From Streptomyces roseicoloratus (GTDB taxonomy: Bacteria > Actinomycetota > Actinomycetes > Streptomycetales > Streptomycetaceae), in NCBI RefSeq assembly GCF_004117935.1, contig NZ_SDOY01000170.1, positions 62,001 to 126,000 on the forward strand: a stretch of 64,000 bases of DNA. The letters run 5' to 3'. The stretch's first letter is position 1. Each line of letters starts with the position of its first letter. A model generated the notes under the pieces. That model did not search any database. It saw nothing but the letters and a program-made list of their open reading frames with translations, and was not told the DNA's origin. This document shows, in pieces, positions 42,062-49,841 of the stretch. The position numbers and the translations under genes were made by a program.

Positions 42062-42880
42062 ATGAGTACGCACGCCTCTGACCCCCTGGCCGCCCTCGGC
42101 TCCCTGCCGGGCGTCGCCGACTCGGTGGACTCCGTACGCAAGGCCGTCGACCGGGTCTACGGCCACCGCGTGATGCGCCGCCGCAGCAACGAGATCACCT
42201 CCGAGGCGGCGCTGCGCGGGGCCCGTGGCTCGGCCGCGCTCGCGGGCGCCGACTGGGCCCTGGAGGAGGTCCGCCGGCGTACCGACTTCAGCGCGGACCC
42301 GGAGGCCCGCACGGTCGGCGCGGCGCTCCGGCTGACCGCCGAGTGCGGCCAGCTGCTGTCCATCTGGCGCCAGTCGCCGCTGCGGGTGCTCGCCCGGCTG
42401 CACCTGGTCGCCGAGGGCGAGCCGCTTGCCTCGACGGGCCGGCCGCGACAGGCGGGCGAGCCGGTCGACGAAACGCTGGTCGAGGCGCCCCTGCCGGATC
42501 CGGCCGAGGTCTCGGGTCGGCTCGACGGCCTCGCCGACCTGATCATCGCGGGTGGCGACGCTCCCGCTCTGGTCACCGCCGCCGTGGTGCACGGCGAGCT
42601 GCTCGCCCTGCGGCCCTTCACCTCGCACAACGGCCTCGTCGCGCGGGCGGCGGAACGGATCGTGCTGATCGGCAGCGGTCTCGACCCGAAGGCGATCTGC
42701 CCGGCAGAGGTCGGCCACGCGGAGCTGGGGCGGGCGGCCTACCTGACGGCCTTCGAGGGGTACCTGTCCGGGACGCGGGAGGGCGTGGCCGCCTGGATCG
42801 CGCACTGCGGGCGCGCGGTGGAGCTGGGTGTCCGGGAGTCGACGGCCGTCTGCGAGGCGCTGCAGCGCGGCGCGGCCTGA
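42062..42880 (+). CDS. degenerate Fic-domain protein
   Basis: A 272-residue all-helical protein with Fic architecture. The block VVHGELLALRPFTSHNGLVA-RA occupies the site of the catalytic HPFx(D/E)GNGRxxR loop: His becomes Arg, the acidic residue becomes Ser, the first Gly becomes His, and the first Arg becomes Leu. AMPylation is therefore unlikely. The upstream SNEITSEAALRGARGSAALAG is in the position of an inhibitory helix. The S. coelicolor counterpart next to ssd was annotated, as I recall, as a morphological differentiation-associated protein. TAGCCT (42048-42053) is 8 nt before ATG. Confidence 0.75.
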   Translation: MSTHASDPLAALGSLPGVADSVDSVRKAVDRVYGHRVMRRRSNEITSEAALRGARGSAALAGADWALEEVRRRTDFSADPEARTVGAALRLTAECGQLLSIWRQSPLRVLARLHLVAEGEPLASTGRPRQAGEPVDETLVEAPLPDPAEVSGRLDGLADLIIAGGDAPALVTAAVVHGELLALRPFTSHNGLVARAAERIVLIGSGLDPKAICPAEVGHAELGRAAYLTAFEGYLSGTREGVAAWIAHCGRAVELGVRESTAVCEALQRGAA

Positions 42881-42927
42881 GAGACCTCCGGGAGTGCGGG
42901 TCCCCGCAAGGGGTCCTGACATGGGTT

Positions 42928-42956
42928 GCGGCGGTACCAGACTTCGGTACCGCCGC
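42928..42956. terminator. terminator after the Fic-like gene
   Basis: GCGGCGGTACC pairs perfectly with GGTACCGCCGC around the loop AGACTTC. Confidence 0.85.
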
Positions 42957-43353
42957 TGGCACGTCCACCCAGTTACCAAGCGTCCTCGATATGTGCCCAT
43001 CAAGCGGGGTGCTTTGCCCTGCGCCTGGTGCGGCTGGCCCTTAATCGAAGGGTCGACGTCGCGTGGGTGCCAGGTTTTCGTGCATCAGGTCCGTGGGGCC
43101 GTTTTGCTCAACAGGTGATCCTCTCGGATGTCCTAGGTCTCGCGGGCCTGATTCCTTTCTACTCCTGTCGGCGAGGAAGCGAAAGTCCTGACTCCGCTTC
43201 TTTGCTTTCGTCTCAAATCCGGGCAAAGCGAGGGGCAAGTCCCGAGGTCCCGGCGGTGGCGCGGGGCGGTGGATCGGCGGTCGTGGGGCGCGCGGGGATG
43301 GTGGGGTGCGCGGGGATGGTGGGGCGGTGATGCCGGCGAGCCGAACCGCCGGC
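42957..43353. other. 397-bp gap with a possible zinc-finger gene remnant
   Basis: The left half is AT-richer than its surroundings. One plus-strand frame (to 43118) reads ALPCAWCGWPLIEGSTSRGC, which resembles a CxxC...C zinc-ribbon segment but has no start or context. The right half has GGATGGTGGGGCG repeats next to the HAD gene stop. I treat it as non-coding or a gene relic. Confidence 0.35.
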
Positions 43354-44202
43354 TCAGGCGAGGACCCCGGTCGCGGCCCGGGCCAGTGCGGCCTGCCGAC
43401 GGCGGCTCGCGTACCAGACGAGACCGGCGGTGGCCGCAGCCGCTCCCACCGCCGCCGCGGCGACGAGGGCCGGGCGGGGCGGCATGCGGAACGCCGGCAG
43501 CCGCTGCTTGAGCCGCACCGGCCGGTCGAACACGAGGACCGGCCAGTCCCGGGCGGTCGCCTCACGGCGCAGGGCCCGGTCGGGGTTCACGGCGTACGGG
43601 TGGCCCACCGCCTCCAGCATCGGCAGATCGGTCGCCGAGTCGCTGTAGGCGTAGCAGCGGGACAGGTCGTAGCCCTCGGACTCGGCCAGCTCCCGGACCG
43701 CCTCCGCCTTGGTCGGGCCGTACGCGTAGTACTCCACTTCACCCGTGAAACAGCCGTCCTCACCGACCACCATCCGGGTGGCGACGACGCGGTCGGCGCC
43801 CAGCATCTCGCCGATGGGCTCCACGACCTCGGCGCCCGAGGTCGAGACGATCACGACGTCGCGGCCGGCGGCGTGGTGGTCCTCGATGAGCGAGGCCGCC
43901 TCGTCGTAGATGATCGGGTCGATCAGGTCGTGCAGGGTCTCCGCCACGAGCTCCTTGACCTGGGCGACGTTCCAGCCCTTGCAGAGCGCGGAGAGATATT
44001 CGCGCATCCGCTCCATCTGGTCGTGATCGGCGCCCCCGATCAGGAACACGAACTGGATGTACGCCGTCCGCAGTGCGGCACGGCGACTGATCAGTCCGCC
44101 CCTGTAGAAGGACTTGCTGAAGGTCAGCGTCGAGGACTTCGCAATGACCGTCTTGTCCAGGTCAAAGAAGGCGGCTGCGCGCGGCATCGAGTGGTTTTCC
44201 AC
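43354..44202 (-). CDS. HAD-IB family phosphatase, SerB-like
   Basis: A 282-residue protein. HAD motifs: AAFFDLDKTVIAKSST (motif I, nucleophile Asp), VVIVSTSGAE (motif II), Lys in YGPTKAEAV and CYAYSDSATDLPMLEAVG (motif IV). A helical cap sits between motifs I and II, and one hydrophobic helix near the C-terminus (about 245-265) suggests membrane attachment. HAD-IB members include phosphoserine- and phospholipid-type phosphatases. GTG 44202 is chosen because TATGCT (complement of 44209-44214) lies exactly 6 nt before it; ATG 44226 and ATG 44187 are alternatives. Confidence 0.85.
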   Translation of the reverse strand: MENHSMPRAAAFFDLDKTVIAKSSTLTFSKSFYRGGLISRRAALRTAYIQFVFLIGGADHDQMERMREYLSALCKGWNVAQVKELVAETLHDLIDPIIYDEAASLIEDHHAAGRDVVIVSTSGAEVVEPIGEMLGADRVVATRMVVGEDGCFTGEVEYYAYGPTKAEAVRELAESEGYDLSRCYAYSDSATDLPMLEAVGHPYAVNPDRALRREATARDWPVLVFDRPVRLKQRLPAFRMPPRPALVAAAAVGAAAATAGLVWYASRRRQAALARAATGVLA

Positions 44203-44348
44203 GAGCTGAGCATAGGTGCCCGCCATTCGGCGTACGCTGGGGCGCGTGGGTTTGCCTGAGAAGGCTCTCGGGTACACCATGGAAGTCACGGATCGTTCGC
44301 GACCGTGCTAACCCGGACCGGCTCCTCCCCCCCCGAGTCGGCCGGAGA

Positions 44349-44383
44349 GACGACCCCCGCTCTCCCCCCCGGCGGGGGTCGTC
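44349..44383. terminator. GC-rich hairpin upstream of the tad locus
   Basis: GACGACCCCCGC and GCGGGGGTCGTC flank an 11-nt C-rich loop. It lies in the 475-bp spacer between the HAD gene and ssd and may insulate the locus. Confidence 0.7.
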
Positions 44384-44553
44384 GCATGTCCGGACCTGGT
44401 CCGGACCTGTTTCCGCCTCGGTTCTCCCTCATCTCCGTCCCTCCTTGGCAGGCCGTGTCACGTGTCGGCCGAGGGGCCGTACGAGATCTTGTTTCGTCAC
44501 TCAGCGTAGTCGAGAGGGTGCTCTCCGGCCCAGTACCGGTTTGGGTGGCGAAG

Positions 44554-44600
44554 TTATTCACAGCCGGTGGGTTATCCACAGTTTTTGACCAAGATCCACA
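44554..44600 (+). other. DnaA-box cluster before ssd
   Basis: TTATTCACA (44554-44562) and TTATCCACA (44572-44580) match the DnaA box closely and lie 18 bp apart in the same orientation. A weak third site, AGATCCACA (44592-44600), follows at similar spacing. The TTATCCACA site is followed by an AT-rich GTTTTTGACC. No gene lies here. Confidence 0.55.
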
Positions 44601-44677
44601 AGTTTTTCCCGACGGCTGCACGGTGATTCCGGTCGCGAAGTCCGCGAACCGCAGGAATCACGTGAGGGGTGTGTGCC

Positions 44678-45874
44678 GTGGAAGGACCGAAGACTTCCGG
44701 AACGCCGGTGCGAGGCGCGGCGGGGGTGAGTGCGGTCGCGGGTGCGGCCGTGAGCTCGCGGGTGGGCCCGGGTGCGGGCCCGGGCGGGCGCACGGACAGG
44801 GAGGACGGAGGTGCCAGGCCGGCCCGGCCGCTGCTCGTCACGGAGGACCTGGCGCTCCTCGACGACCTGCTGCGGCTGTGCGCCGCCGCGGGCGCCGAGC
44901 CCGAGGTGCACCACACCGTGCCCGAGCACCGGGCGGCCTGGACCGATCCGCCGCTCGTCCTCGTCGGGGACGACGCGGCGGCCCGCTGCCGCGGCGCCAC
45001 CCGGCGGCCGGGGGTGCTGCTCGTGGGGCGGGACCCCGACGACCCGGGCGTGTGGCGGCGGGCCGTCCGGATCGGCGCGGAGGACGCACTGACCCTGCCC
45101 GACGACGAGGGCCGGGTCGTCGACCTCATCGCCGATGCCGTCGAGGGCGTCGGACGGCAGGCGTTGACCGTCGGAGTCATCGGCGGACGCGGTGGCGCGG
45201 GAGCCTCCACACTGGCCTGCGCACTGGCGCTCGCCGCCGTCCGGGCCGGGCAGCGCACTCTCCTCGTCGACGGCGACCCGCTCGGTGGCGGACTCGACGT
45301 ACTGCTCGGTGGCGAGCGCGCCGAAGGACGGCGGTGGCCCGACTTCGCCACGTCCAAGGGGCGGGTCGCGGGCGCGGCGCTGGAGGAGTCGCTGCCGTCG
45401 GTGCGCGGGCTGCGGGTGCTGAGCTGGGACCGGGGCGACCCGGTGCTCGTGCCGCCAGACGCGATGCGCTCGGTCCTCGCCGCCGGTCGCCGGCGCGACG
45501 GCGTCGTCGTGGTCGACCTGCCCCGCCGTGTCGACGACACCGTCGCCGAGGCCCTCGCCCAGCTCGACCTCGGCCTGCTCGTCGTTCCCGGCGAGCTGCG
45601 GGCCGTCGCCGCCGCCCAGCGGATGGCCGGAGCCGTCGGCACCGTGCTGCGCGACCTGCGCGCGGTCGTCCGGGGCCCCTACGCGCCCGGGCTCGACGAG
45701 CAGTGGATCGCCGACGCCCTCCGGCTTCCCCTTGCCGGCGAACTGCCCTGCGACCCCGGCCTGGCGACGGCCCGGGACGGCGGACCTCCGCCGGGCTCCG
45801 AGGTCCGCGGCGGTCTCGCCCGCTTCTGCTCCGCGTTCTGGGAGCGGGTCCTGGTCCCGGAGCGTGCGGCATGA
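44678..45874 (+). CDS. ssd: Ssd/CpaE-like septum-site-determining protein
   Basis: A 398-residue protein: an N-terminal receiver-like domain (LLVTEDLALLDDLLRLCAAAG to DLIADAVEG) and a MinD/ParA-like domain (about 160-390). The P-loop is VGVIGGRGGAGASTLACALA, without the Lys of the ParA deviant Walker A, so ATP hydrolysis may be lost; TLLVDGDPLGGGLDVLLGG follows. This is the mycobacterial Ssd (Rv3660c) type, which positions the Tad machine and affects septation. GTG 44678 is chosen for GAGGGG 8 nt upstream. The stop overlaps tadA. Confidence 0.85.
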   Translation: MEGPKTSGTPVRGAAGVSAVAGAAVSSRVGPGAGPGGRTDREDGGARPARPLLVTEDLALLDDLLRLCAAAGAEPEVHHTVPEHRAAWTDPPLVLVGDDAAARCRGATRRPGVLLVGRDPDDPGVWRRAVRIGAEDALTLPDDEGRVVDLIADAVEGVGRQALTVGVIGGRGGAGASTLACALALAAVRAGQRTLLVDGDPLGGGLDVLLGGERAEGRRWPDFATSKGRVAGAALEESLPSVRGLRVLSWDRGDPVLVPPDAMRSVLAAGRRRDGVVVVDLPRRVDDTVAEALAQLDLGLLVVPGELRAVAAAQRMAGAVGTVLRDLRAVVRGPYAPGLDEQWIADALRLPLAGELPCDPGLATARDGGPPPGSEVRGGLARFCSAFWERVLVPERAA

Positions 45875-47022
45875 GCGGCACGGGACTCCTCGACGCCGTG
45901 CGCCGGCGGCTCGCGGAGAGCGGCGCCGAACCGACCCCGGCACGGGTCGCGGCGGCCCTGCGGGCCCAGGGACGTCTGCTCGGCGACGCCGAAGTCCTGG
46001 GGGCGGCGGAGGAACTGCGGTGCGAACTGATCGGGACCGGGCCGCTGGAGCCGCTGCTCGCCGACCCGAAGGTGAGTGACGTCCTGGTCTCCGCGCCCGA
46101 CCGGGTCTGGGTGGACCGCGGCGCGGGACTCGAGGCGACCGACGTGACGTTCCCCGATGCCGCGGCGGTACGGCGGCTGGCGCAGCGGCTCGCGGCGGTC
46201 GCGGGTCGCCGGCTCGACGACGCCAGACCCTGGGTGGACGCGCGGCTTCCGGACGGCACCCGCATGCACGCCGTGCTGCCGCCGGTCGCCGTCGGCTCGA
46301 CCTGTCTTTCGCTGCGCGTGGTGCGGCCGCGGGCCTTCTCCGTGGGAGAACTGACCGAGGCGGGCACCGTCCCGCCGGGCGGCGAGCCGTTGCTGCGGGC
46401 ACTGGTCGAGGCCCGAGTCTCGTTCCTCGTCAGCGGCGGCACGGGCTCGGGCAAGACGACCCTCCTGTCCACCCTGCTCGGCATGGTCGGCCCTGGCGAG
46501 CGGATCGTCATCGCCGAGGACTCGGCCGAACTGCGCCCAGACCACCCGCACGTGGTGCGTCTGGAGGCCCGCCCGCCCAACCAGGAGGGCGCGGGGCTCG
46601 TCACCCTGCGAGACCTGGTGCGGCAGGCGCTGCGGATGCGGCCCGACCGGCTCGTGGTCGGCGAGGTCCGCGGCCCTGAGGCGGTCGACCTGCTCGCCGC
46701 CCTCAACACAGGACACGAAGGCGGCTGCGGCACGGTCCACGCCAACGCGGCCGCGGACGTGCCCGCCCGGCTCGAGGCGCTGGGCACTGCCGCCGGACTC
46801 GACCGCGCCGCTCTGCACAGCCAGTTGGGCGCCGGCCTCTCGGCGGTGCTGCATCTGGTGCGGGACCGTTCCGGGCTCCGGCGGATCGCCGAGGTGCACG
46901 TCTTCGAACGGGACCGGGAGGGCCTGGTGGTGACGGTTCCCGCACTGAGCTGGGCGCCGGACGGCTTCCAGCGGGAGCGGGGCTGGGAGCGGCTGCGGTC
47001 GCTGATCGGAGGCGGGCGATGA
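45871..47022 (+). CDS. tadA: TadA/CpaF secretion ATPase
   Basis: A 383-residue type II/IV secretion ATPase that powers assembly of Flp pili at the inner membrane. It shows IGTGPLEPLLADPKVSDVLV, Walker A FLVSGGTGSGKTTLLSTLLG, the Asp box ERIVIAEDSAELRPDHPHVV, MRPDRLVVGEVRGPEAVDLL (Walker B) and the His box GTVHANAAADVPARLE. It overlaps ssd before it (ATGA) and tadB after it (ATGA). Confidence 0.92.
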   Translation: MSGTGLLDAVRRRLAESGAEPTPARVAAALRAQGRLLGDAEVLGAAEELRCELIGTGPLEPLLADPKVSDVLVSAPDRVWVDRGAGLEATDVTFPDAAAVRRLAQRLAAVAGRRLDDARPWVDARLPDGTRMHAVLPPVAVGSTCLSLRVVRPRAFSVGELTEAGTVPPGGEPLLRALVEARVSFLVSGGTGSGKTTLLSTLLGMVGPGERIVIAEDSAELRPDHPHVVRLEARPPNQEGAGLVTLRDLVRQALRMRPDRLVVGEVRGPEAVDLLAALNTGHEGGCGTVHANAAADVPARLEALGTAAGLDRAALHSQLGAGLSAVLHLVRDRSGLRRIAEVHVFERDREGLVVTVPALSWAPDGFQRERGWERLRSLIGGGR

Positions 47023-47876
47023 CGACGACGGTCGCGGCGGTGTGGTGTGCCGTTCTCGCGCTGTGGTGGACCGCTCGGGAGGAGCGGACCGCCCGCCAGG
47101 CCCGTGCGGTCCTGGCGGCACCGGGAAGCCCGGGGACGACCTGGATCTGGGCCCCGGTGCCCGAGGCCGCCACCCGCGGGTGGAACGCCCTGCGCGGCCG
47201 GCCGGAGTGGCTGTGCCTGCCGGTCGGGGCAATGGTCGCACTGCTCGGCTCCTCACCCCTGCCGCTGCTCGCGGGCGTGGTCGCGGTGCCGCTGGCCGGA
47301 CGCCGGCTCAGGGCGGCGCGGGCACGCCGGGAGAGGCAGGCACGCGCCGACCGGGTCGTCGCCTTGTGCGGGACGGTCGCGGGAGAGCTGAGAGCCGGTT
47401 GGCAGCCCGCCCAGGCGCTGGCCTTCGCCGCCCGCACCACGGGCGCGCTCGGCGGTCAGGAAGCGGCGGTCCTCGCGGCGGCCCGCTTCGGCGGAGACGT
47501 GCCGGAAGCCTTGCGGCGGGCGGCCCGCGGCGACGGTGCCGAGGGCCTGGCCGGTATGGCCGCCTGCTGGCAGGTCGCCGTGGACGGCGGCGCGGGTCTC
47601 GCCGCCGGCCTCGACCGGCTGGAGGCCGCCCTGCGGGCCCACCAGGACCAGCGGGAGCGGCTGCGGGCCCAACTGGCCGGCGCGTGGGCGACGGTGGCCG
47701 TCCTTGCGGTCCTGCCCGTCGCCGGGCTCGGACTTGGCGCCGCGCTCGGAGCCCGCCCGCTGTGGGTGCTGCTCCACACGCCTGCGGGCCTCGCGTGTCT
47801 GGTCGTCGGCGGCGCGCTGGAGGCGGCGGGCCTGTGGTGGGCGGCCCGGATCGTGCGGGGAGGTGAGCGGTCGTGA
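47019..47876 (+). CDS. tadB: TadB-like pilus platform membrane protein
   Basis: A 285-residue integral membrane protein with hydrophobic segments near 1-18, 65-95, 225-245 and 255-280. A cytosolic T2SSF-type domain lies between them (VVALCGTVAGELRAGWQPAQALAFAA, GMAACWQVAVDGGAGLAAGLDRLEAAL). It forms the membrane platform with the TadC-like protein. Overlaps at both ends give tight co-translation. Confidence 0.85.
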   Translation: MTTTVAAVWCAVLALWWTAREERTARQARAVLAAPGSPGTTWIWAPVPEAATRGWNALRGRPEWLCLPVGAMVALLGSSPLPLLAGVVAVPLAGRRLRAARARRERQARADRVVALCGTVAGELRAGWQPAQALAFAARTTGALGGQEAAVLAAARFGGDVPEALRRAARGDGAEGLAGMAACWQVAVDGGAGLAAGLDRLEAALRAHQDQRERLRAQLAGAWATVAVLAVLPVAGLGLGAALGARPLWVLLHTPAGLACLVVGGALEAAGLWWAARIVRGGERS

Positions 47877-48772
47877 CGGCCGCCCTCGCCGTGCTGTCCG
47901 CCCTCGCGGCGCTGGCCCTGGTCCTGTCCGGCCGAGGCCGCGACCGACGGGCGCGAGCCCGGACAGCGGCTCTGCTGGGCATGGGGAGGCCGTCGGGGCG
48001 GTCGCCGGGAAGCGGACGGATGGAGAACAGGCCGAGGAAGGACAGACCGGGGGAGGACAGGCCGAGGGAGGACGGGCCGAGCGAGAACGGGCCGGCGGAG
48101 AACAGGCGGAGGGGGAGCGGACGGCGCGGGAGCGGACACCGGGGCAGCAGGCGCAGACCGGTGCTTACGGCACGGGCCAGGGCCTGGGGCGTGCCGTGCG
48201 CGGTGGGTCTCGCGGGGTTCGTGCTGATCGGCGGACTTCCCGGCCTTCTGGCCGGGGCGGGCGGGGCCTGGGCGTTGTGGCGGTGGCGCGCGCGGCGGCC
48301 GGGGGCCGCGGACGAGCAGCGGGATGAGGAGACGGCGCGTCAGCTGCCCCTTGCGGCGGATCTGTTGGCGGCCTGCGCCTCGGCCGGGGCGCCGCCCGGC
48401 GAGTCCGCGGAAGCCGTGGGCCGATCGCTCGGCGGCCCGGTGGGCGAGCGGCTGGTCCGCACCGCCGCCGAACTCAGGCTCGGCGGAGAACCGGCCGACG
48501 TGTGGCGGAGGTTCGGCGAGATACCCGGCGCGGAAGGGCTGGCCCGCTGCCTGGAGCGCGCGGCCTCCTCCGGGGCGCCGGCGGCGGATGCCGTGGCACG
48601 CCACGCGGAGGCGCTGCGCGCGACCCGCGCCCGGGTGGCGGCGGCCCGTGCGCAACGCGCCGAGGTGCTGATCACCGCGCCGGTCGGGCTGTGCTTCCTG
48701 CCCGCGTTCCTGGCGGTCGGTGTGGCCCCGGTGGTGATCGGCCTGGCGAGCGGACTGCTCGGCGGCCGGTGA
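47873..48772 (+). CDS. tadC: TadC-like pilus platform protein with an inserted repeat
   Basis: A 299-residue membrane protein. A first helix (3-20) is followed by a basic/acidic low-complexity insert (about 40-95) made of RPGEDRPREDGPSENGPAEN-like repeats, then a membrane hairpin, a T2SSF domain (RQLPLAADLLAACASAGAPPGESAEAV) and final helices. The insert derives from a DNA repeat (48015-48150) and looks like a recent expansion. GTG start overlaps tadB. Confidence 0.82.
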   Translation: MTAALAVLSALAALALVLSGRGRDRRARARTAALLGMGRPSGRSPGSGRMENRPRKDRPGEDRPREDGPSENGPAENRRRGSGRRGSGHRGSRRRPVLTARARAWGVPCAVGLAGFVLIGGLPGLLAGAGGAWALWRWRARRPGAADEQRDEETARQLPLAADLLAACASAGAPPGESAEAVGRSLGGPVGERLVRTAAELRLGGEPADVWRRFGEIPGAEGLARCLERAASSGAPAADAVARHAEALRATRARVAAARAQRAEVLITAPVGLCFLPAFLAVGVAPVVIGLASGLLGGR

Positions 48773-48809
48773 GAACGAAGTGGACGAAAGATCACAAGGA
48801 GGTCCGGAA

Positions 48810-49052
48810 ATGAAGTTCATGCAGGTCAGGGAGCGCGGAATGCGCGGGAGCGCGGGGCGCCGGCTGTGCGGATGGTGGCGGTCCCGGACGGCGGCGGCCC
48901 GCCGCGACACGGGCATGAGCACGACGGAGTACGCGATGGGCACGATCGCCGCCGCGGCTTTCGCGGCCGTGCTCTACAAGGTGCTCACCAGCGGCACGGT
49001 GAGCAAGGCGCTGGAAGCGGTGATCGGGAAGGCTCTCGATGCGCCGTTCTGA
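48810..49052 (+). CDS. Flp-type pilin (DUF4244)
   Basis: An 80-residue prepilin. A basic leader ends RRDTG, followed by MSTTEYAMGTIAAAAFAAVL. The Gly before the hydrophobic helix and the Glu five residues after it match type IV prepilin processing. ATG 48810 is selected because AAGGAGG (48797-48803) precedes it. It is the likely major pilus subunit. No prepilin peptidase gene is in the window. Its 3' end overlaps the TadE-like gene by 14 bp. Confidence 0.85.
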   Translation: MKFMQVRERGMRGSAGRRLCGWWRSRTAAARRDTGMSTTEYAMGTIAAAAFAAVLYKVLTSGTVSKALEAVIGKALDAPF

Positions 49053-49395
49053 CCGGGGATCGGTGACCGCCGAGACGGCGGTCGCGCTGCCCGCACTCGT
49101 GCTCTTCACCGCGGCTCTGCTGTGGGGCCTGGCCGCGGCCGCCGCGCAGATCCAGTGTGTGGACGCGGCCAGGGCCGGGGCGAGGGCGGTCGCCCGCTCC
49201 GAGCCCGTCCCGGCCGCGGAGGCCGCGGCCCGGGCCGCGGCTCCCGAGGGTGCCACGGTCACCGTGGCCCGGGACGGCGAGCTCTGGCGGGTGAACGTCG
49301 AGGCGGCCGCGCCGGGACCCGGCGGACTGGGACTGACGTTGCGGGCCGGGGCTGCGGCGCTCGCCGAGGACACGATCGGGGAGGCGATGCCATGA
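49039..49395 (+). CDS. TadE-like minor pilin
   Basis: A 118-residue protein with the TadE start DRGSVTAETAVALPALVLFTAALL, including the conserved Glu in the hydrophobic helix, then a short globular tail (GATVTVARDGELWRVNVEA). TadE proteins are pseudopilins of Flp pili. It overlaps the pilin gene before it and the next gene by ATGA. Confidence 0.85.
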   Translation: MRRSDRGSVTAETAVALPALVLFTAALLWGLAAAAAQIQCVDAARAGARAVARSEPVPAAEAAARAAAPEGATVTVARDGELWRVNVEAAAPGPGGLGLTLRAGAAALAEDTIGEAMP

Positions 49396-49820
49396 GTGCT
49401 CTACGGGCCCGCCTCGCCGACCGCGGCGCGGCCACGGTGTGGACCGCGTTCGCGGCCTGCGCGCTCTGCGTCGTGTTCGGGGCGGTGCTCGCCCTCGGAC
49501 AGGCTGTCGCGGCCCGCCACCGCGCGGGCGCGGCCGCCGATCTGGCGGTGCTCGCCGCCGCGGGCCGCGCACTGTGGGGCGAGCAGGACGCCTGCGCGGC
49601 CGCGGCCCGTGTCGCGTCGGCCCAGGGCGCCACCGTGGTCCGCTGCCGGATCCGCGAGGACATCGCCGACGTCACGGCGCGGGTGACCCACCCGCCATGG
49701 AACCCGGAGTCCCGCGCCCGCGCGGGCCCACCAGCAGACCCGGCGCTGCCGGCCCACCCGGCGTCTCCTGCGGGCCCGGCCCGGGCCCGGCCCGGGTCGG
49801 TGGCAGGGCCTGAACCCTGA
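49392..49820 (+). CDS. TadE/TadG-like protein (Rv3654c type)
   Basis: A 142-residue protein with one N-terminal membrane helix, DRGAATVWTAFAACALCVVFGAVLALGQAVA, then AARHRAGAAADLAVLAAAGRAL and a CAAAARVASAQGATVVRC stretch with two Cys. The last 40 residues are Pro/Ala-rich and unconstrained. It matches the helicase/secretion-neighbourhood TadE-like proteins of actinobacteria. It is the last gene of the overlapping tad operon and is convergent with the helicase gene. Confidence 0.8.
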   Translation: MSALRARLADRGAATVWTAFAACALCVVFGAVLALGQAVAARHRAGAAADLAVLAAAGRALWGEQDACAAAARVASAQGATVVRCRIREDIADVTARVTHPPWNPESRARAGPPADPALPAHPASPAGPARARPGSVAGPEP

Positions 49821-49841
49821 CCCTCCCACCGTCCTCGGCCG

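Noticed and set aside
44554..44600. Replication origin
   Set aside because: Only two good DnaA boxes, and none of dnaA, dnaN, rpmH or gyrB nearby; oriC of Streptomyces has many more boxes.
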